DNA of 64,000 nt from Ghiorsea sp. (GTDB lineage: Bacteria; Pseudomonadota; Zetaproteobacteria; Mariprofundales; Mariprofundaceae), in NCBI GenBank assembly GCA_030949605.1, contig JAUZSH010000033.1, positions 1-64,000 on the forward strand, read 5' to 3'. The notes below the pieces were generated by a model. That model was not told the DNA's origin, searched no databases, and saw only the letters and a list, made by a program, of their open reading frames with translations. Of the stretch, positions 1-7,979 are shown in pieces. How positions within the stretch are numbered: the stretch's first letter is position 1; the number at the start of each line of letters is the position of its first letter. The position numbers were made by a program, and so were the translations under genes.

Positions 1-30
1 TCTGACCCTATTGATTTTCTAAAAAATCAT

Positions 31-549
31 TTAAGTATACACCCGGTAAATACTGGTGCGGGCAAGCAAGTCATGCAGAGTTTGTTTGTGCGGGGTGACG
101 AGCACACAAAACATGCTGGCAACGGGCAACAGGCTGCTTAACCAGAAGAAAATATGATTAAAGTCACCTGTTTTTAAATACACCATGGTCGTGCCTAATG
201 AAATCAAGGTAATGCCAAATCCTAAGAAACGAATAGATGCAGAGACAAGACTGGGTTTATCGCCTGTATCAATATCGGCAACCATCAGCTTCCATGTACG
301 CATACCTGTGGTCGCCCCGCTGCCTCTATGCCAAAAACCAACATAGTAGGCATAAGCCACAGCGAAGAAGAGCAGGTTTTGTACCCATTTTTCAACATCA
401 CTTTCCAACATAGTTTGTACCATGGTGATGGGCAATGCCACAAAAAGAAAAGTGACGGCAAAGAGAATAATCAAATCATACAGCGATGAATAAACACGCA
501 AACTAAAGCCTGCAACCTTGGCTTTGGGGCGTACTGTTGACTCACTCAT
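31..549 (-). CDS. RDD family integral membrane protein
   Basis: This 172-residue protein has the RDD-family pattern: Arg18 and Asp25 in the first helix region (SLRVYSSLYDLII) and a late Asp near 159 (TLHDLLA). About four hydrophobic segments are visible (roughly 28-48, 58-75, 106-125, 131-151), so it is an inner-membrane protein. The family has no single agreed function; some members are proposed ion antiporters. The start is ATG with AGGAG six bases upstream. It overlaps the 3' end of trmFO by 8 bp, so it is probably the distal gene of a two-gene transcript. Function unknown. Confidence 0.88.
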   Translation of the reverse strand: MSESTVRPKAKVAGFSLRVYSSLYDLIILFAVTFLFVALPITMVQTMLESDVEKWVQNLLFFAVAYAYYVGFWHRGSGATTGMRTWKLMVADIDTGDKPSLVSASIRFLGFGITLISLGTTMVYLKTGDFNHIFFWLSSLLPVASMFCVLVTPHKQTLHDLLARTSIYRVYT

Positions 550-1897
550 GCAAAACTCCTACGTTATTTTTCCAAGCATCCAATGATTCCAGTGCCTTGT
601 CGGATACCATACGCCTGCGTTCGGATTTTTTAAGCCTACGCCTGCCATCGCGTTTGGGCGCTGTGGGCAGCAAACCGAAATTGATATTCATAGGCTGGAA
701 GTTGTTGATATGTGTGCCTGAAATATGCCCCAATAGCGCACCCATAGCGGTGTCTTCGGGGGGTACATTGGGCTCATGTCCGTTGAGCGTGTCGGCAATA
801 AACCTGCCTGCCATCAAACCCATGCTTGCCGATTCCACATATCCTTCCACACCTGTGATTTGCCCTGCAAACATAATGCGAGGCTCTTTTTTCAAGCGTA
901 GAGATTTATCCAATAATAAAGGCGACTTGATAAAAGTGTTGCGGTGCAAGCTGCCAAGTTTGAAAAACTCGGCACTTTCTAAGCCTGGAATCATGCGAAA
1001 GACTCTTAGTTGCTCGCCATATTTCATTTTGGTTTGGAATCCAACGATGTTTAATAAACTCTTGGCGCGATTATCTTGGCGCAGTTGCACCACGGCATAA
1101 AACTCTTTGCCTGTTTTGGGATGTTCTAGCCCCACAGGTTTCATAGGTCCAAATCGGGGGGTATCTAGCCCGCGCTCTGCCATGACTTCAATAGGCATAC
1201 AGCCATCAAAGAAGGGTACATCTTCAAACGCTTTGAATGCCATGTATTCGGCGTTTAATAACTCATGGATGAAGCTTTTGTATTGTTCTTCATTCATCGG
1301 GCAATTCAAATAATCGCCGTCTTCACCTTCGACTACATTTTTATCGTAGCGTGATTTCCAATAAGCGATGTCCATGTTGACAGTTTCTGCATCAACCACA
1401 GGGGCAATGGCATCAAAAAAGGATAAATGTTCTTCGCCCGTCAACTTTTGAATATCTTGATACAAAGCATCAGAAGTCAAAGGCCCTGAAGCAATGAGCA
1501 CGATACCATCTTTGGGGATTGCAGTAATTTCTTCTTTAATCAAGTTAATCAGTGGTTCGGCTTCAAGTTTGGCAGTCACCGTGCTTGAAAACAACTCTCT
1601 ATCCACTGCCATTGCACCACCTGCAGGCACTTTACACTCATCACCCGTGTGCATAATCAATGAATCAAGCTGACGCATTTCTTCATGCAACAGCCCAACC
1701 GCATTTTCTAAGTTGTCGGCACGAAATGAGTTGGAGCAGACAAGTTCAGCGCATTTATCTGTTTTATGTGCAGCCGTTGTGTTGTGCGGGCGCATTTCAT
1801 AAAGGTTGACTGCAAAGCCTTGCTTGGCGAGTTGCCAAGCCGCTTCTGAGCCAGCCAAACCTGCGCCGATGATGTGAATGGTTTGTTGCTGGCTCAT
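542..1897 (-). CDS. trmFO: Folate/FAD-dependent tRNA (uracil-54-C5) methyltransferase TrmFO
   Basis: TrmFO makes 5-methyluridine at position 54 of the tRNA T-loop, using methylenetetrahydrofolate and FADH2. The 451-residue length is typical. The N terminus carries the FAD-binding glycine motif HIIGAGLAG (8-16). The conserved AELVCSNSFRA segment supplies Cys54, and a second Cys sits in FFDGCMPIE near residue 230. Family signatures such as GPMKPVGL and QLRQDNRA are present. Most gammaproteobacteria use the SAM-dependent TrmA instead, so this gene argues against an ordinary gammaproteobacterial host. It overlaps the downstream RDD gene by 8 bp. Confidence 0.97.
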   Translation of the reverse strand: MSQQQTIHIIGAGLAGSEAAWQLAKQGFAVNLYEMRPHNTTAAHKTDKCAELVCSNSFRADNLENAVGLLHEEMRQLDSLIMHTGDECKVPAGGAMAVDRELFSSTVTAKLEAEPLINLIKEEITAIPKDGIVLIASGPLTSDALYQDIQKLTGEEHLSFFDAIAPVVDAETVNMDIAYWKSRYDKNVVEGEDGDYLNCPMNEEQYKSFIHELLNAEYMAFKAFEDVPFFDGCMPIEVMAERGLDTPRFGPMKPVGLEHPKTGKEFYAVVQLRQDNRAKSLLNIVGFQTKMKYGEQLRVFRMIPGLESAEFFKLGSLHRNTFIKSPLLLDKSLRLKKEPRIMFAGQITGVEGYVESASMGLMAGRFIADTLNGHEPNVPPEDTAMGALLGHISGTHINNFQPMNINFGLLPTAPKRDGRRRLKKSERRRMVSDKALESLDAWKNNVGVLHE

Positions 1898-1919
1898 ATG
1901 AGGGGTTACTCCAAAAAAC

Positions 1920-2966
1920 TTATTTCGGCAAAGCTACTGTCCACAAACGCCAGTTGTCCACTGTATCTGTACTAGGGGCTTGAGAAGCACGATTGCTGTG
2001 AAAAATAATAGTGTTGTTGTCCAACCAAGCAGGGCCACCATCGGTGATGCCCATGCCTGAAGTTACGGCGGTTATTTTTCCTGTGTTTAAATCAAGGACA
2101 TGGATAAAAGTTTGCAATACATCACCACGACTATCACGATTGGAAACAAAGGCGACCATCTTGCCATCGGGGCTAAGACTTGGCTCAACATCGGCATAGG
2201 TGTTTTTGGTTAAGCGTTTAAGCCCTGTGCCATCAATGTTTTGTAGCCAAAGGTCGAAGTTGCCACGGGTTTCACGAACAAAGACCATGCTTTTGCCATC
2301 TTGGGATAATGATGCATCAAAACCATCGTTAAGCATGGTGACATCGTTGCTACCATGGTAAAATGCAAAAAGATATGGTTTTTCAAATGTATTTTGCAAG
2401 CCTTTTTGTGTTTCAGGGTAACCTGATTTTGTTTGCCACAAACGTTCATGATACATGCGCCAAGCTTGCCCTTGCAGTTCATGTTTCAGCTTCACATCGG
2501 AAAACTGCTTGCTGAGACGCGGTGTGCGCGCAGCTTCCAGTGTGCTATCAAACACCCAAGTTTGACCATCGCTAGATACATCAAGGTGATTCGGCATCAA
2601 TAGGGAATGAAAAATACCTGTGTGGATAGCCACTTGTTTGGATGATGTGTTAAGCCAAGGTGTAATCACGCCCAAGCGATTACTTACAAAGGCAATATCA
2701 CCATTGGCAATGGCTATGCCATAACGCACAATTTCATTATTGAATTTGGCATCAACATGTTGCGCTGAACCATCAAGCTGACTGCGTTGAACCTGCATCA
2801 CCTGATGGCGTTTGCGTAACCGCTGATTATACACAAGATAATCACCCGCCACATCAGGGTATGTCATATCCAGCTTGGTATTCGTAAAAAGTAATTGTGG
2901 TTGTGTTTGCGCATAAGCTGGGCAAACTGCAAGCAAGGCTGCGGACAAAAGAAGTGTTTTTTTCAT
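1920..2966 (-). CDS. Periplasmic TolB-like beta-propeller (PD40 repeat) protein
   Basis: This 348-residue protein begins with a clear signal peptide (MKKTLLLSAALLAVCPAYA, cleavage before QTQ), so it is exported. The C-terminal half has PD40/WD40-like repeats of the TolB propeller type, for example SLSQDGKSMVFV and PSLSPDGKMVAFVSNRD, and a final HSNRAS-type strand. It is shorter than TolB (about 430 residues), lacks an obvious TolB N-terminal domain, and no tolQRA or pal gene is nearby, so I call it TolB-like only. It reads towards trmFO with a 22-bp gap. Its role is probably protein-protein or glycan binding; substrate unknown. Confidence 0.8.
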   Translation of the reverse strand: MKKTLLLSAALLAVCPAYAQTQPQLLFTNTKLDMTYPDVAGDYLVYNQRLRKRHQVMQVQRSQLDGSAQHVDAKFNNEIVRYGIAIANGDIAFVSNRLGVITPWLNTSSKQVAIHTGIFHSLLMPNHLDVSSDGQTWVFDSTLEAARTPRLSKQFSDVKLKHELQGQAWRMYHERLWQTKSGYPETQKGLQNTFEKPYLFAFYHGSNDVTMLNDGFDASLSQDGKSMVFVRETRGNFDLWLQNIDGTGLKRLTKNTYADVEPSLSPDGKMVAFVSNRDSRGDVLQTFIHVLDLNTGKITAVTSGMGITDGGPAWLDNNTIIFHSNRASQAPSTDTVDNWRLWTVALPK

Positions 2967-3094
2967 AGGGTATTCATACCTCCGTGTATGTGTTCACTAT
3001 TTGAAATAGAAGGCAATGAATACGTTATGCGGCATGATATAATGTGATTGGTATTACAATAAACGAATGAGGTAATTGCAAAATTCTAGGCAAA

Positions 3095-3153
3095 ACCGAA
3101 AAAAATTAACCCATATTTTTTATATGGCTAAATTGTTTTAGTTTTGAGCCTCG
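3095..3153. repeat. 59-bp dispersed repeat, inverted copy of the sequence at 63942-64000
   Basis: The reverse complement of this stretch (from GAGGCTCAAAACTAAA through a run ending in GGTTTT) matches the last 59 bases of the window with only a few differences. It lies in the non-coding interval between the TolB-like gene and tRNA-Glu, next to the palindromic repeat at 3170. The window ends inside the second copy, so the full length of this repeat is not visible. The rest of the 2967-3320 gap shows no gene. Confidence 0.75.
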
Positions 3154-3169
3154 ATTTTTCTCAGAACAT

Positions 3170-3231
3170 CCTGAATTCGTATCATAAGTGCAATCGTATA
3201 TAATCGCTATTCTTATCACTTGAATTCAGGT
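3170..3231. repeat. 62-bp imperfect palindrome with CCTGAATTC ends; partial second copy at 7593-7641
   Basis: The element begins CCTGAATTCGTATCATAAG and ends with the near-inverse CTTATCACTTGAATTCAGG, making an imperfect palindrome. A 49-base part (3170-3218) recurs inverted at 7593-7641 with three mismatches, next to a pseudogene and an M4 remnant. No coding capacity. It behaves like a small palindromic mobile repeat, but target-site duplications are not clear. Confidence 0.7.
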
Positions 3232-3320
3232 CGTTTCAATCGGGTGACGTAGAAAAGAAAAAGGCTTTGCTTCAATCTGCAATAAGGAATGTTGAACTGA
3301 ATGGAGACAGGGTAAAAAAT

Positions 3321-3352
3321 AAACCCCAGTTATGTTTCCATAACTGGGGTTT
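3321..3352 (-). terminator. Rho-independent terminator of tRNA-Glu
   Basis: A perfect 14-bp stem (3321-3334 with 3339-3352) closes a TTTC/GAAA loop. On the minus strand it is followed by TTTATTTTTT. It lies 8 bp beyond the 3' CCA of the tRNA and is correctly oriented. Confidence 0.93.
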
Positions 3353-3359
3353 CATTATG

Positions 3360-3435
3360 TGGCATCCCCAAGGGGAGTCGAACCCCTGTTGCCGCCGTGA
3401 AAGGGCAGTGTCCTAGGCCACTAGACGATGGGGAC
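3360..3435 (-). tRNA. tRNA-Glu (anticodon TTC)
   Basis: The 76-base minus-strand sequence starts GTCCCCATCGTCTAGTGG, has the anticodon loop CTTTCAC (anticodon TTC, Glu), the T-loop GGTTCGACTCC, discriminator G73 and a genome-encoded CCA. The acceptor stem closes with a G1-U72 wobble instead of G-C, which is slightly unusual. It has its own promoter (3458-3485) and terminator (3321-3352), so it is a single-gene transcription unit. Confidence 0.97.
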
Positions 3436-3457
3436 ATAGTCGTTTCAGACGCGACGA

Positions 3458-3485
3458 ACTTTATCGCCAAGGTTTCGCATGTCAA
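3458..3485 (-). promoter_or_regulatory. Sigma70-type promoter of tRNA-Glu
   Basis: On the minus strand, a perfect -35 TTGACA (3480-3485) lies 16 bp from a -10 TAAAGT (3458-3463). A GC-rich stretch (CGTCGCG) follows where transcription would begin, as in stable-RNA promoters. The tRNA 5' end lies 23 bp downstream of the -10. Confidence 0.75.
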
Positions 3486-3529
3486 CCATCTATTTTCATA
3501 CACAAAATTATTTACCAAAAAGAGTTATT

Positions 3530-4249
3530 TTAACGCAGCATCAAAGCCTTAAAGTTAGCGGTTGCCTGCTTCATGCCAACAAAAAGAGCATCTGCAACAA
3601 TGGCATGCCCAATATTTAAACCAATAATTTCTTGAATAAGCACCATAGCTTTAGTGTTATCCAAAGTTAGGCCATGACCAGCATGAACAACCAAACCTTG
3701 CTTATCCGCATATTGAGCCGCTTCTTGAATACTTTTCAACTCTACTGCCTGCTGATCACCACTAAAGTTAGCATAGTGTCCTGTATGCAGCTCAATGACT
3801 GCCGCTTGAATATGCTTACTCGCATCAATTTGTGTTTTATCGGGATCAATAAACATCGATACTGCGCAACCCGCATCATTCAAGCGTGCTACAACATCTG
3901 TCATACGATTCAGGTGACCAGCCACATCCAAACCACCTTCCGTGGTTAACTCTTCGCGGCTTTCAGGCACAAGACATACTGCCTGTGGTTTGAGCTTACA
4001 TGCAATACTCATCATCTCATCCGTGGCTGCCATTTCCATATTTAAATGCAGCTCACCTGCCCTTGCCATCGCAGCAAGGTTTTCCATATCTTTATCTTGA
4101 ATATGACGACGATCTTCTCTTAGATGTGCAGTAATGCCATTAGCACCTGCCTCTAAACAGTCTTTTGCCGCTTGGATAGGGCAAGGATATGTTGTCAGTC
4201 TTGCCTGTCTTAATGTGGCAATGTGGTCAATATTTACACCTAAATGCAT
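3530..4249 (-). CDS. pdxJ: Pyridoxine 5'-phosphate synthase PdxJ
   Basis: PdxJ condenses deoxyxylulose-5-phosphate with aminoacetone phosphate to pyridoxine 5'-phosphate, the ring-closing step of the DXP-dependent vitamin B6 pathway. The 239-residue protein has the hallmark LGVNIDHIATLRQAR start, the HLREDRRHI motif with its two conserved histidines (about 42 and 49), and the HAGHGLTLDN loop near 190. I chose ATG at 4249 because AGGGGA lies six bases upstream; a TTG at 4255 would have no spacing. The gene starts 2 bp after the trmD stop. pdxB of the same pathway is at 21039. Confidence 0.97.
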   Translation of the reverse strand: MHLGVNIDHIATLRQARLTTYPCPIQAAKDCLEAGANGITAHLREDRRHIQDKDMENLAAMARAGELHLNMEMAATDEMMSIACKLKPQAVCLVPESREELTTEGGLDVAGHLNRMTDVVARLNDAGCAVSMFIDPDKTQIDASKHIQAAVIELHTGHYANFSGDQQAVELKSIQEAAQYADKQGLVVHAGHGLTLDNTKAMVLIQEIIGLNIGHAIVADALFVGMKQATANFKALMLR

Positions 4250-4251
4250 AT

Positions 4252-4935
4252 TCAATCCCCTTTCTTATGACTAACCTTATGTTTCTTGCTGCGAAGCCTT
4301 GCCTGTTCTTTGCGCCAAGCTTCAATCTTCGCATGATTACCACTCAATAGTACAGACGGCACAGCTTGACCTTCAAACACTTCAGGGCGTGTATAATGCG
4401 GCCAATCCAACATGCCATCTTCGGTGAATGAGTCCAATACTGCCGATTCAGCACTACCCAACACATCAGGCAGCAAACGAATCATCGCATCCAACACACA
4501 CATCGCTGCGGGTTCACCACCCGACAATACATAGTCACCCAAGGATAACTCTTCATCCACATAATCAACGATACGCTCATCAAAACCTTCATAACGCCCG
4601 CACAATAAAGTCACACTACCCTTAGCCACATATTCCAAAGCTTTGCTTTGTGTAAACTTGTTCCCTGTTGGGGTGAGCATCACCACATGGGTATTGGGCT
4701 GGCGCTTTCTGGCTTCACGAATAGCAGCAACCACAGGTTCTGCTTTCATCAGCATGCCTGGCCCACCACCATAGGGGGAATCATCTACATTTTGATGTTT
4801 ACCTGTGGCAAAGTCGCGGATTTGAATACAATCCACAGCCACAGCGCCATCAGCAATGGCGCGTTTGGGAATGGAGCAAGCTAAAGGTGTGTCAAAAAAC
4901 TCAGGAAATAAGGTTAAGACTTGGGCGTAAAACAT
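4252..4935 (-). CDS. trmD: tRNA (guanine-37-N1) methyltransferase TrmD
   Basis: TrmD makes m1G37 next to the anticodon and prevents +1 frameshifting. The 227-residue protein shows the trefoil-knot SAM-site motifs LCGRYEGFDER and LGDYVLSGGE, the conserved DDSPYGGGPGM loop, and the C-terminal PSVLLSGNHAKI motif. The basic tail (SKKHKVSHKKGD) is lysine-rich. It lies in the classic rpsP-rimM-trmD order and overlaps rimM by 22 bp. rplS, which normally follows, is absent; pdxJ takes its place. Confidence 0.98.
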   Translation of the reverse strand: MFYAQVLTLFPEFFDTPLACSIPKRAIADGAVAVDCIQIRDFATGKHQNVDDSPYGGGPGMLMKAEPVVAAIREARKRQPNTHVVMLTPTGNKFTQSKALEYVAKGSVTLLCGRYEGFDERIVDYVDEELSLGDYVLSGGEPAAMCVLDAMIRLLPDVLGSAESAVLDSFTEDGMLDWPHYTRPEVFEGQAVPSVLLSGNHAKIEAWRKEQARLRSKKHKVSHKKGD

Positions 4936-5444
4936 GCGTCCATTCCTTCAAGCAGGTGCACTTCAATGATTTTTTCTTCCAAATCCACATCCACAATCAC
5001 ATCTTCAATAAATGGTAACAACCATTCGCCCGATTTATCCATGTCGACTGTGGTTTTGATTTCTAAATTGTCTTGCGCACCAAATTCATACAAAGCGGTC
5101 ACTGCACCCAGCTTGGTTCCCTTTTGATCCAGCACGATGCAACCCATTAAGTCTTGCCAAAGAAACTCATCTTCATCGACTTCAACCTCATCTTCAGGTA
5201 CAAATATTTTCATACCCTTGATCGCTTCAACCTGCTCAATGGTCTCAATACCTTCAAGCTTGGCAAGAATGCGCTTTTTATGCTTATGACAGTCTACAAC
5301 ATCATAAACCTGTGTATTTTCAGCATCTTTTCCGATGTACCAACGCAAATACCCAGCAACTGCATCAGCAGGCCGGGTATGAGAAAATACGATAAGCGAA
5401 CCCTTTAACCCATGCGGGTTAAGAATATCACCAATATATAACAA
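4914..5444 (-). CDS. rimM: Ribosome maturation factor RimM
   Basis: RimM assists assembly of the 30S head around S19. The 176-residue protein has the N-terminal RimM beta-barrel (YIGDILNPHGLKGSLIV, about 3-80) and a PRC-barrel-like C-terminal domain (LMGCIVLDQKGTKLGAVTAL and the LLPFIEDVIVDVD strand). The start is TTG directly after the rpsP TAA stop; no in-frame ATG fits as well. It is acidic overall and sits second in the ribosomal operon. Confidence 0.96.
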   Translation of the reverse strand: MLYIGDILNPHGLKGSLIVFSHTRPADAVAGYLRWYIGKDAENTQVYDVVDCHKHKKRILAKLEGIETIEQVEAIKGMKIFVPEDEVEVDEDEFLWQDLMGCIVLDQKGTKLGAVTALYEFGAQDNLEIKTTVDMDKSGEWLLPFIEDVIVDVDLEEKIIEVHLLEGMDACFTPKS

Positions 5445-5687
5445 TTAAGCTTTAGAAGCTTGTTTGATAAGGTATGCGACGCGGTCAGATACTTGCGCAC
5501 CTGTGCCAGTCCATTTGTCAATTGCTTCCATATCCAATTCAATCACTTCTGGACTAGAACAAGGGTCAAAATACCCTACTTTTTCAATAAATGCACCATC
5601 GCGACGGTTGCGTGAGTCCATTACGACCACTGCATAAAAAGGACGTTTCTTGCGTCCACCACGTTGTAAGCGAATAACTGTTGCCAT
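5445..5687 (-). CDS. rpsP: 30S ribosomal protein S16
   Basis: This 80-residue basic protein has the S16 start [18 protein letters not shown] and the conserved [20 protein letters not shown] segment. S16 is an early-binding 30S protein needed for assembly. A strong GGAGG precedes the ATG by nine bases. It heads the rpsP-rimM-trmD-pdxJ cluster; a TATAAA about 40 bp upstream on the minus strand may be the -10, but I see no convincing -35. Confidence 0.98.
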   Translation of the reverse strand: MATVIRLQRGGRKKRPFYAVVVMDSRNRRDGAFIEKVGYFDPCSSPEVIELDMEAIDKWTGTGAQVSDRVAYLIKQASKA

Positions 5688-5800
5688 GTAACTAATACCT
5701 CCGATAAGGATGGCGCACTTTAGCGCGAAGATTTATAATGTCATCAGACAATTTTACTTGGTATGAAATCCAGCATCATGGTATCAATTTATCCAATGCA

Positions 5801-5869
5801 CCGTCCTGTGATGAATTGGCGAAACCAAGAGCCTGCCCCTTGCGGGTATTAGGGCGGGGAGGATGTCAA
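5801..5869 (-). repeat. IS200/IS605-end-like repeat, copy 1 (copy 2 at 48054-48118)
   Basis: Reading plus strand, the stretch begins CCGTCCTGTGATGAATTGGC, contains an imperfect stem (GCCCC...GGGGC around a GCGGGTATTA loop) and ends GGATGTCAA. The inverse of 48054-48118 matches most of it. GGATGTCAA is also the right end of the IS200/IS605-type element at 30900, so I interpret both as solo or derived element ends. The 3' boundary overlaps the cysE stop codon. Confidence 0.6.
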
Positions 5870-6618
5870 ATCCCTTCACCATCTAAAAAGCGCGTTAATT
5901 TATCGTGTTCTTTTTTCATATCCTTCACAATTTCCTGCTCTTGTTGCGGGTGCTTCACTTTACACGCGCCTGCATCAACCTGTATATTATCCACGCGTGC
6001 GTTCACATCATCTACCATCTGTAACACATGTTTAATCGCTTCTGCCACAGGATTGGGCATCAAATGATGGTCAAGGTTGATTTTACCATCTTCAAGCATC
6101 GCTCCCGTTTTACCCACCACAGAGCCTGGAATGCCCACCACAGTGCTATGTGCTGGCACATCTTTAAGCACCACAGAGTTTGAACCCACCCTTGATTGCT
6201 CTCCAATGGTAATCGGACCAAGTATTTTTGCACCCGCACCAATCACCACACCTTTTTCTAAGGTGGGGTGTCGCTTTTCTGCAACCCAAGTCGTACCACC
6301 CAGCGTAACACCATGATATAAGGTCACATCTTCTTCAATTTCAGTGGTTTCACCAATCACAATACCCATACCATGATCAATAAAAAACCTACGCCCAATG
6401 GTTGCTCCTGGATGAATTTCAATGCCTGTTAACCAACGTGCAACATGCATCATAAAACGTGCGACCCAATGTAGACCCAAACGCCAAAAAGAGTTCGCCA
6501 CACGATAAAACCAAATGGCATGAAGCCCTGGGTAACAGGTCAACACAGTCCAAACAGAACAGGCCGCAGGGTCACGCTCAAAAGCTGTTTGAATGTCTTC
6601 TCTGATTCCTTTTATCAT
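5866..6618 (-). CDS. cysE: Serine O-acetyltransferase
   Basis: CysE makes O-acetylserine from serine and acetyl-CoA, the first step of cysteine synthesis. The 250-residue protein has the alpha-helical SAT N terminus and the hexapeptide left-handed beta-helix ([18 protein letters not shown], about 66-84, then [16 protein letters not shown]). The catalytic-type His is in [13 protein letters not shown]. About 75 C-terminal residues beyond the helix are charged and end DGEGI. The stop codon lies inside an IS200/IS605-end-like repeat, so the native C terminus may have been changed. Confidence 0.95.
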   Translation of the reverse strand: MIKGIREDIQTAFERDPAACSVWTVLTCYPGLHAIWFYRVANSFWRLGLHWVARFMMHVARWLTGIEIHPGATIGRRFFIDHGMGIVIGETTEIEEDVTLYHGVTLGGTTWVAEKRHPTLEKGVVIGAGAKILGPITIGEQSRVGSNSVVLKDVPAHSTVVGIPGSVVGKTGAMLEDGKINLDHHLMPNPVAEAIKHVLQMVDDVNARVDNIQVDAGACKVKHPQQEQEIVKDMKKEHDKLTRFLDGEGI

Positions 6619-6638
6619 AACCTCACCATCATTTTATC

Positions 6639-7364
6639 TTATTTTTCAAGCTTATACGCCAATATAGAGACAAAATTAAAACATTGAAACCATGTTTGTG
6701 ATTGCTCAAATCCCGAAGCTTGCAGGCGCGCATGATGCGCTGAAATAGACTCAGGTATCAATACATTTTCTAAAGATTGGCGTTTTCGGCTCACTTCAAG
6801 CTCAGAATAACCTTGGGATTTTTTAAATGATTCATGCAAAATAATGTGTTTGTCTTGCTCAAACTCGTCTGAAAAACTCACTTTTTCCGACAAAATAAGC
6901 ACACCACCCTGCCGCATACCTGCATAAATTCGCTGGAGTAAAGCCAGCCGCTCTTCTTTGGCAATAAATTGCAAGGTGAAATTCAAGACCACAACCGAAG
7001 CATCTTTAATATTGATGTTCTGAATATCATCTTGTTTTAATAAGATAGGCACAGGGCTTTGCGAGACATTATTCGCGCATTTTTCAAGCATAGCTTGTGA
7101 GTTATCCACACCAATAATCTCACAGCCTTCAACTTTAACCCCGTGCGCCAAAGCAAGCGTGGATGCGCCCAACGAACAGCCCAAATCATAGAGTTTACTC
7201 TTGTCTTGCGTATACAAACCAGCAATCATAGTAATCATTTGCAGCGTCAACCCATACCCTGGCACAGACCGCTGAATCATATCTTCAAACACCTTGGACA
7301 CATCCGCATCAAAAGCAAAAGGCAGCCCATCTTTGGCGGTAAATAATGTATCTTTTTTGCTCAT
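6639..7364 (-). CDS. cmoA: Carboxy-S-adenosyl-L-methionine synthase CmoA
   Basis: CmoA converts SAM and prephenate to carboxy-SAM, the cofactor used by CmoB for 5-carboxymethoxyuridine at tRNA wobble U34. The 241-residue Rossmann-fold protein has motif I LYDLGCSLGASTLAL (about 58-72), FAFDADVSKVFEDMI near the N terminus and VVVLNFTLQFI as motif IV. Family length is about 245. Its partner cmoB is 39 kb away (46647-47637), whereas the two are usually adjacent in gammaproteobacteria. It ends 20 bp before the cysE start. Confidence 0.96.
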   Translation of the reverse strand: MSKKDTLFTAKDGLPFAFDADVSKVFEDMIQRSVPGYGLTLQMITMIAGLYTQDKSKLYDLGCSLGASTLALAHGVKVEGCEIIGVDNSQAMLEKCANNVSQSPVPILLKQDDIQNINIKDASVVVLNFTLQFIAKEERLALLQRIYAGMRQGGVLILSEKVSFSDEFEQDKHIILHESFKKSQGYSELEVSRKRQSLENVLIPESISAHHARLQASGFEQSQTWFQCFNFVSILAYKLEK

Positions 7365-7391
7365 GCGCTATTGTATTGTACTCGACACAAA

Positions 7392-7421
7392 AAAGGCAAC
7401 CTGCGAATACAAGTTACCTTT
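7392..7421 (-). terminator. Rho-independent terminator of the outer-membrane protein pseudogene
   Basis: On the minus strand the stem AAAGGTAAC pairs with GTTGCCTTT (one C-A mismatch) and is followed by TTTTTG. It lies 22 bp after the stop of the beta-barrel remnant at 7443-7592, which it presumably served. Confidence 0.7.
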
Positions 7422-7442
7422 TAAAGTAATCAAATAACGAAT

Positions 7443-7592
7443 TTAAAAACGATAAGAAACGTTTAAAGCACCTGTTGCTGCGGTCATACTACCTGTGCCT
7501 TCGCCTTGGTAATATTTTGTAGATCTAATGCTACCTTCCAATGTTAGTGCCACACTTTACCAATTATACCCAATGCCATAACCAGAATAAAC
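7443..7592 (-). pseudogene. C-terminal remnant of an outer-membrane beta-barrel protein
   Basis: Minus-strand translation ends GALNVSYRF and stop, an outer-membrane barrel C terminus with terminal Phe. Upstream in the same frame is SVYSGYGIGYNW, then an in-frame TAA, then SVALTLEGSIRSTKYYQGEG. About 50 residues remain. The 5' part is lost exactly where the 49-bp repeat (7593) begins, so element insertion or deletion truncated it. Too short to assign a family; it resembles OmpW/OmpA-like or opacity-type barrels. Confidence 0.65.
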
Positions 7593-7641
7593 TGATAAGA
7601 ATAGCGATTACATACGGTTGTACTTATGATACGAATTCAGG
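7593..7641. repeat. 49-bp partial copy of the palindrome at 3170-3231
   Basis: TGATAAGAATAGCGATTA through ACGAATTCAGG matches the inverse of 3170-3218 at 46 of 49 positions. It joins the truncated barrel gene on one side to the truncated M4 end (7642) on the other. Confidence 0.75.
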
Positions 7642-7868
7642 CATTATGTTTTCATGTCTTTTCATTAACCCGCATTATTCATAAATCGTCGTGATGATTG
7701 CGTAGAACCTTTGTTTGCAACGAATTTTAAAGAAATCGCTCGTAGCCGCGCTTACTAACGATTGATGAGAGATTTGTTGCGAATAAAGGGGCAAGCAAGC
7801 GCGCGGCTGTATTTGTGAATAATGCGGGTTAAATACCAAAAATCAAAATAAAGGGTGCGGAATGTCGG
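7642..7868 (+). mobile_element. Truncated M4 element (right end only), interrupted by M1 copy A
   Basis: 7642-7668 and 7829-7868 together reproduce about 63 bases of the M4 element that splits tnpB (inverse of 31801-31866), ending in the M4 terminal repeat GGGTGCGGAATGTCGG. M1 copy A interrupts it at a TTAA that occurs once in the uninterrupted M4 copy and twice here. This gives direct sequence proof of the empty site for M1. Confidence 0.85.
7669..7828 (+). mobile_element. M1 MITE copy A (160 bp, TSD TTAA)
   Basis: The element has inverted ends CCCGCATTATTCA / TGAATAATGCGGG and is flanked by TTAA at 7665-7668 and 7829-7832. It is one of six copies in the window (also 8520, 10047, 23674, 29286, 46480). 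No ORF of its own, so it needs a transposase in trans. The uninterrupted target is visible at about 31838-31841. Confidence 0.93.
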
Positions 7869-7979
7869 GTAATATTTATTCGGTAAAAACTTACCATCAA
7901 GGCAGTCAAAATATTGACAATACGCTACTTCAAGCCATGTTTCGACTCGCTTTCATTTCAGATTAAGGAGAACACCATT

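Noticed and set aside
537-1313. Plus-strand frames opposite trmFO and similar long antisense frames elsewhere (for example opposite polA, carB and argS)
   Set aside because: They lie wholly within well-supported genes on the other strand and show no domain or ribosome site.
1920-2966. True tolB of the Tol-Pal system
   Set aside because: Too short, no Tol-Pal neighbours and no clear N-terminal TolB domain; kept as TolB-like.
3330-3518. 62-residue frame over tRNA-Glu
   Set aside because: It covers the tRNA gene and its promoter on the same strand, so it is a chance frame.
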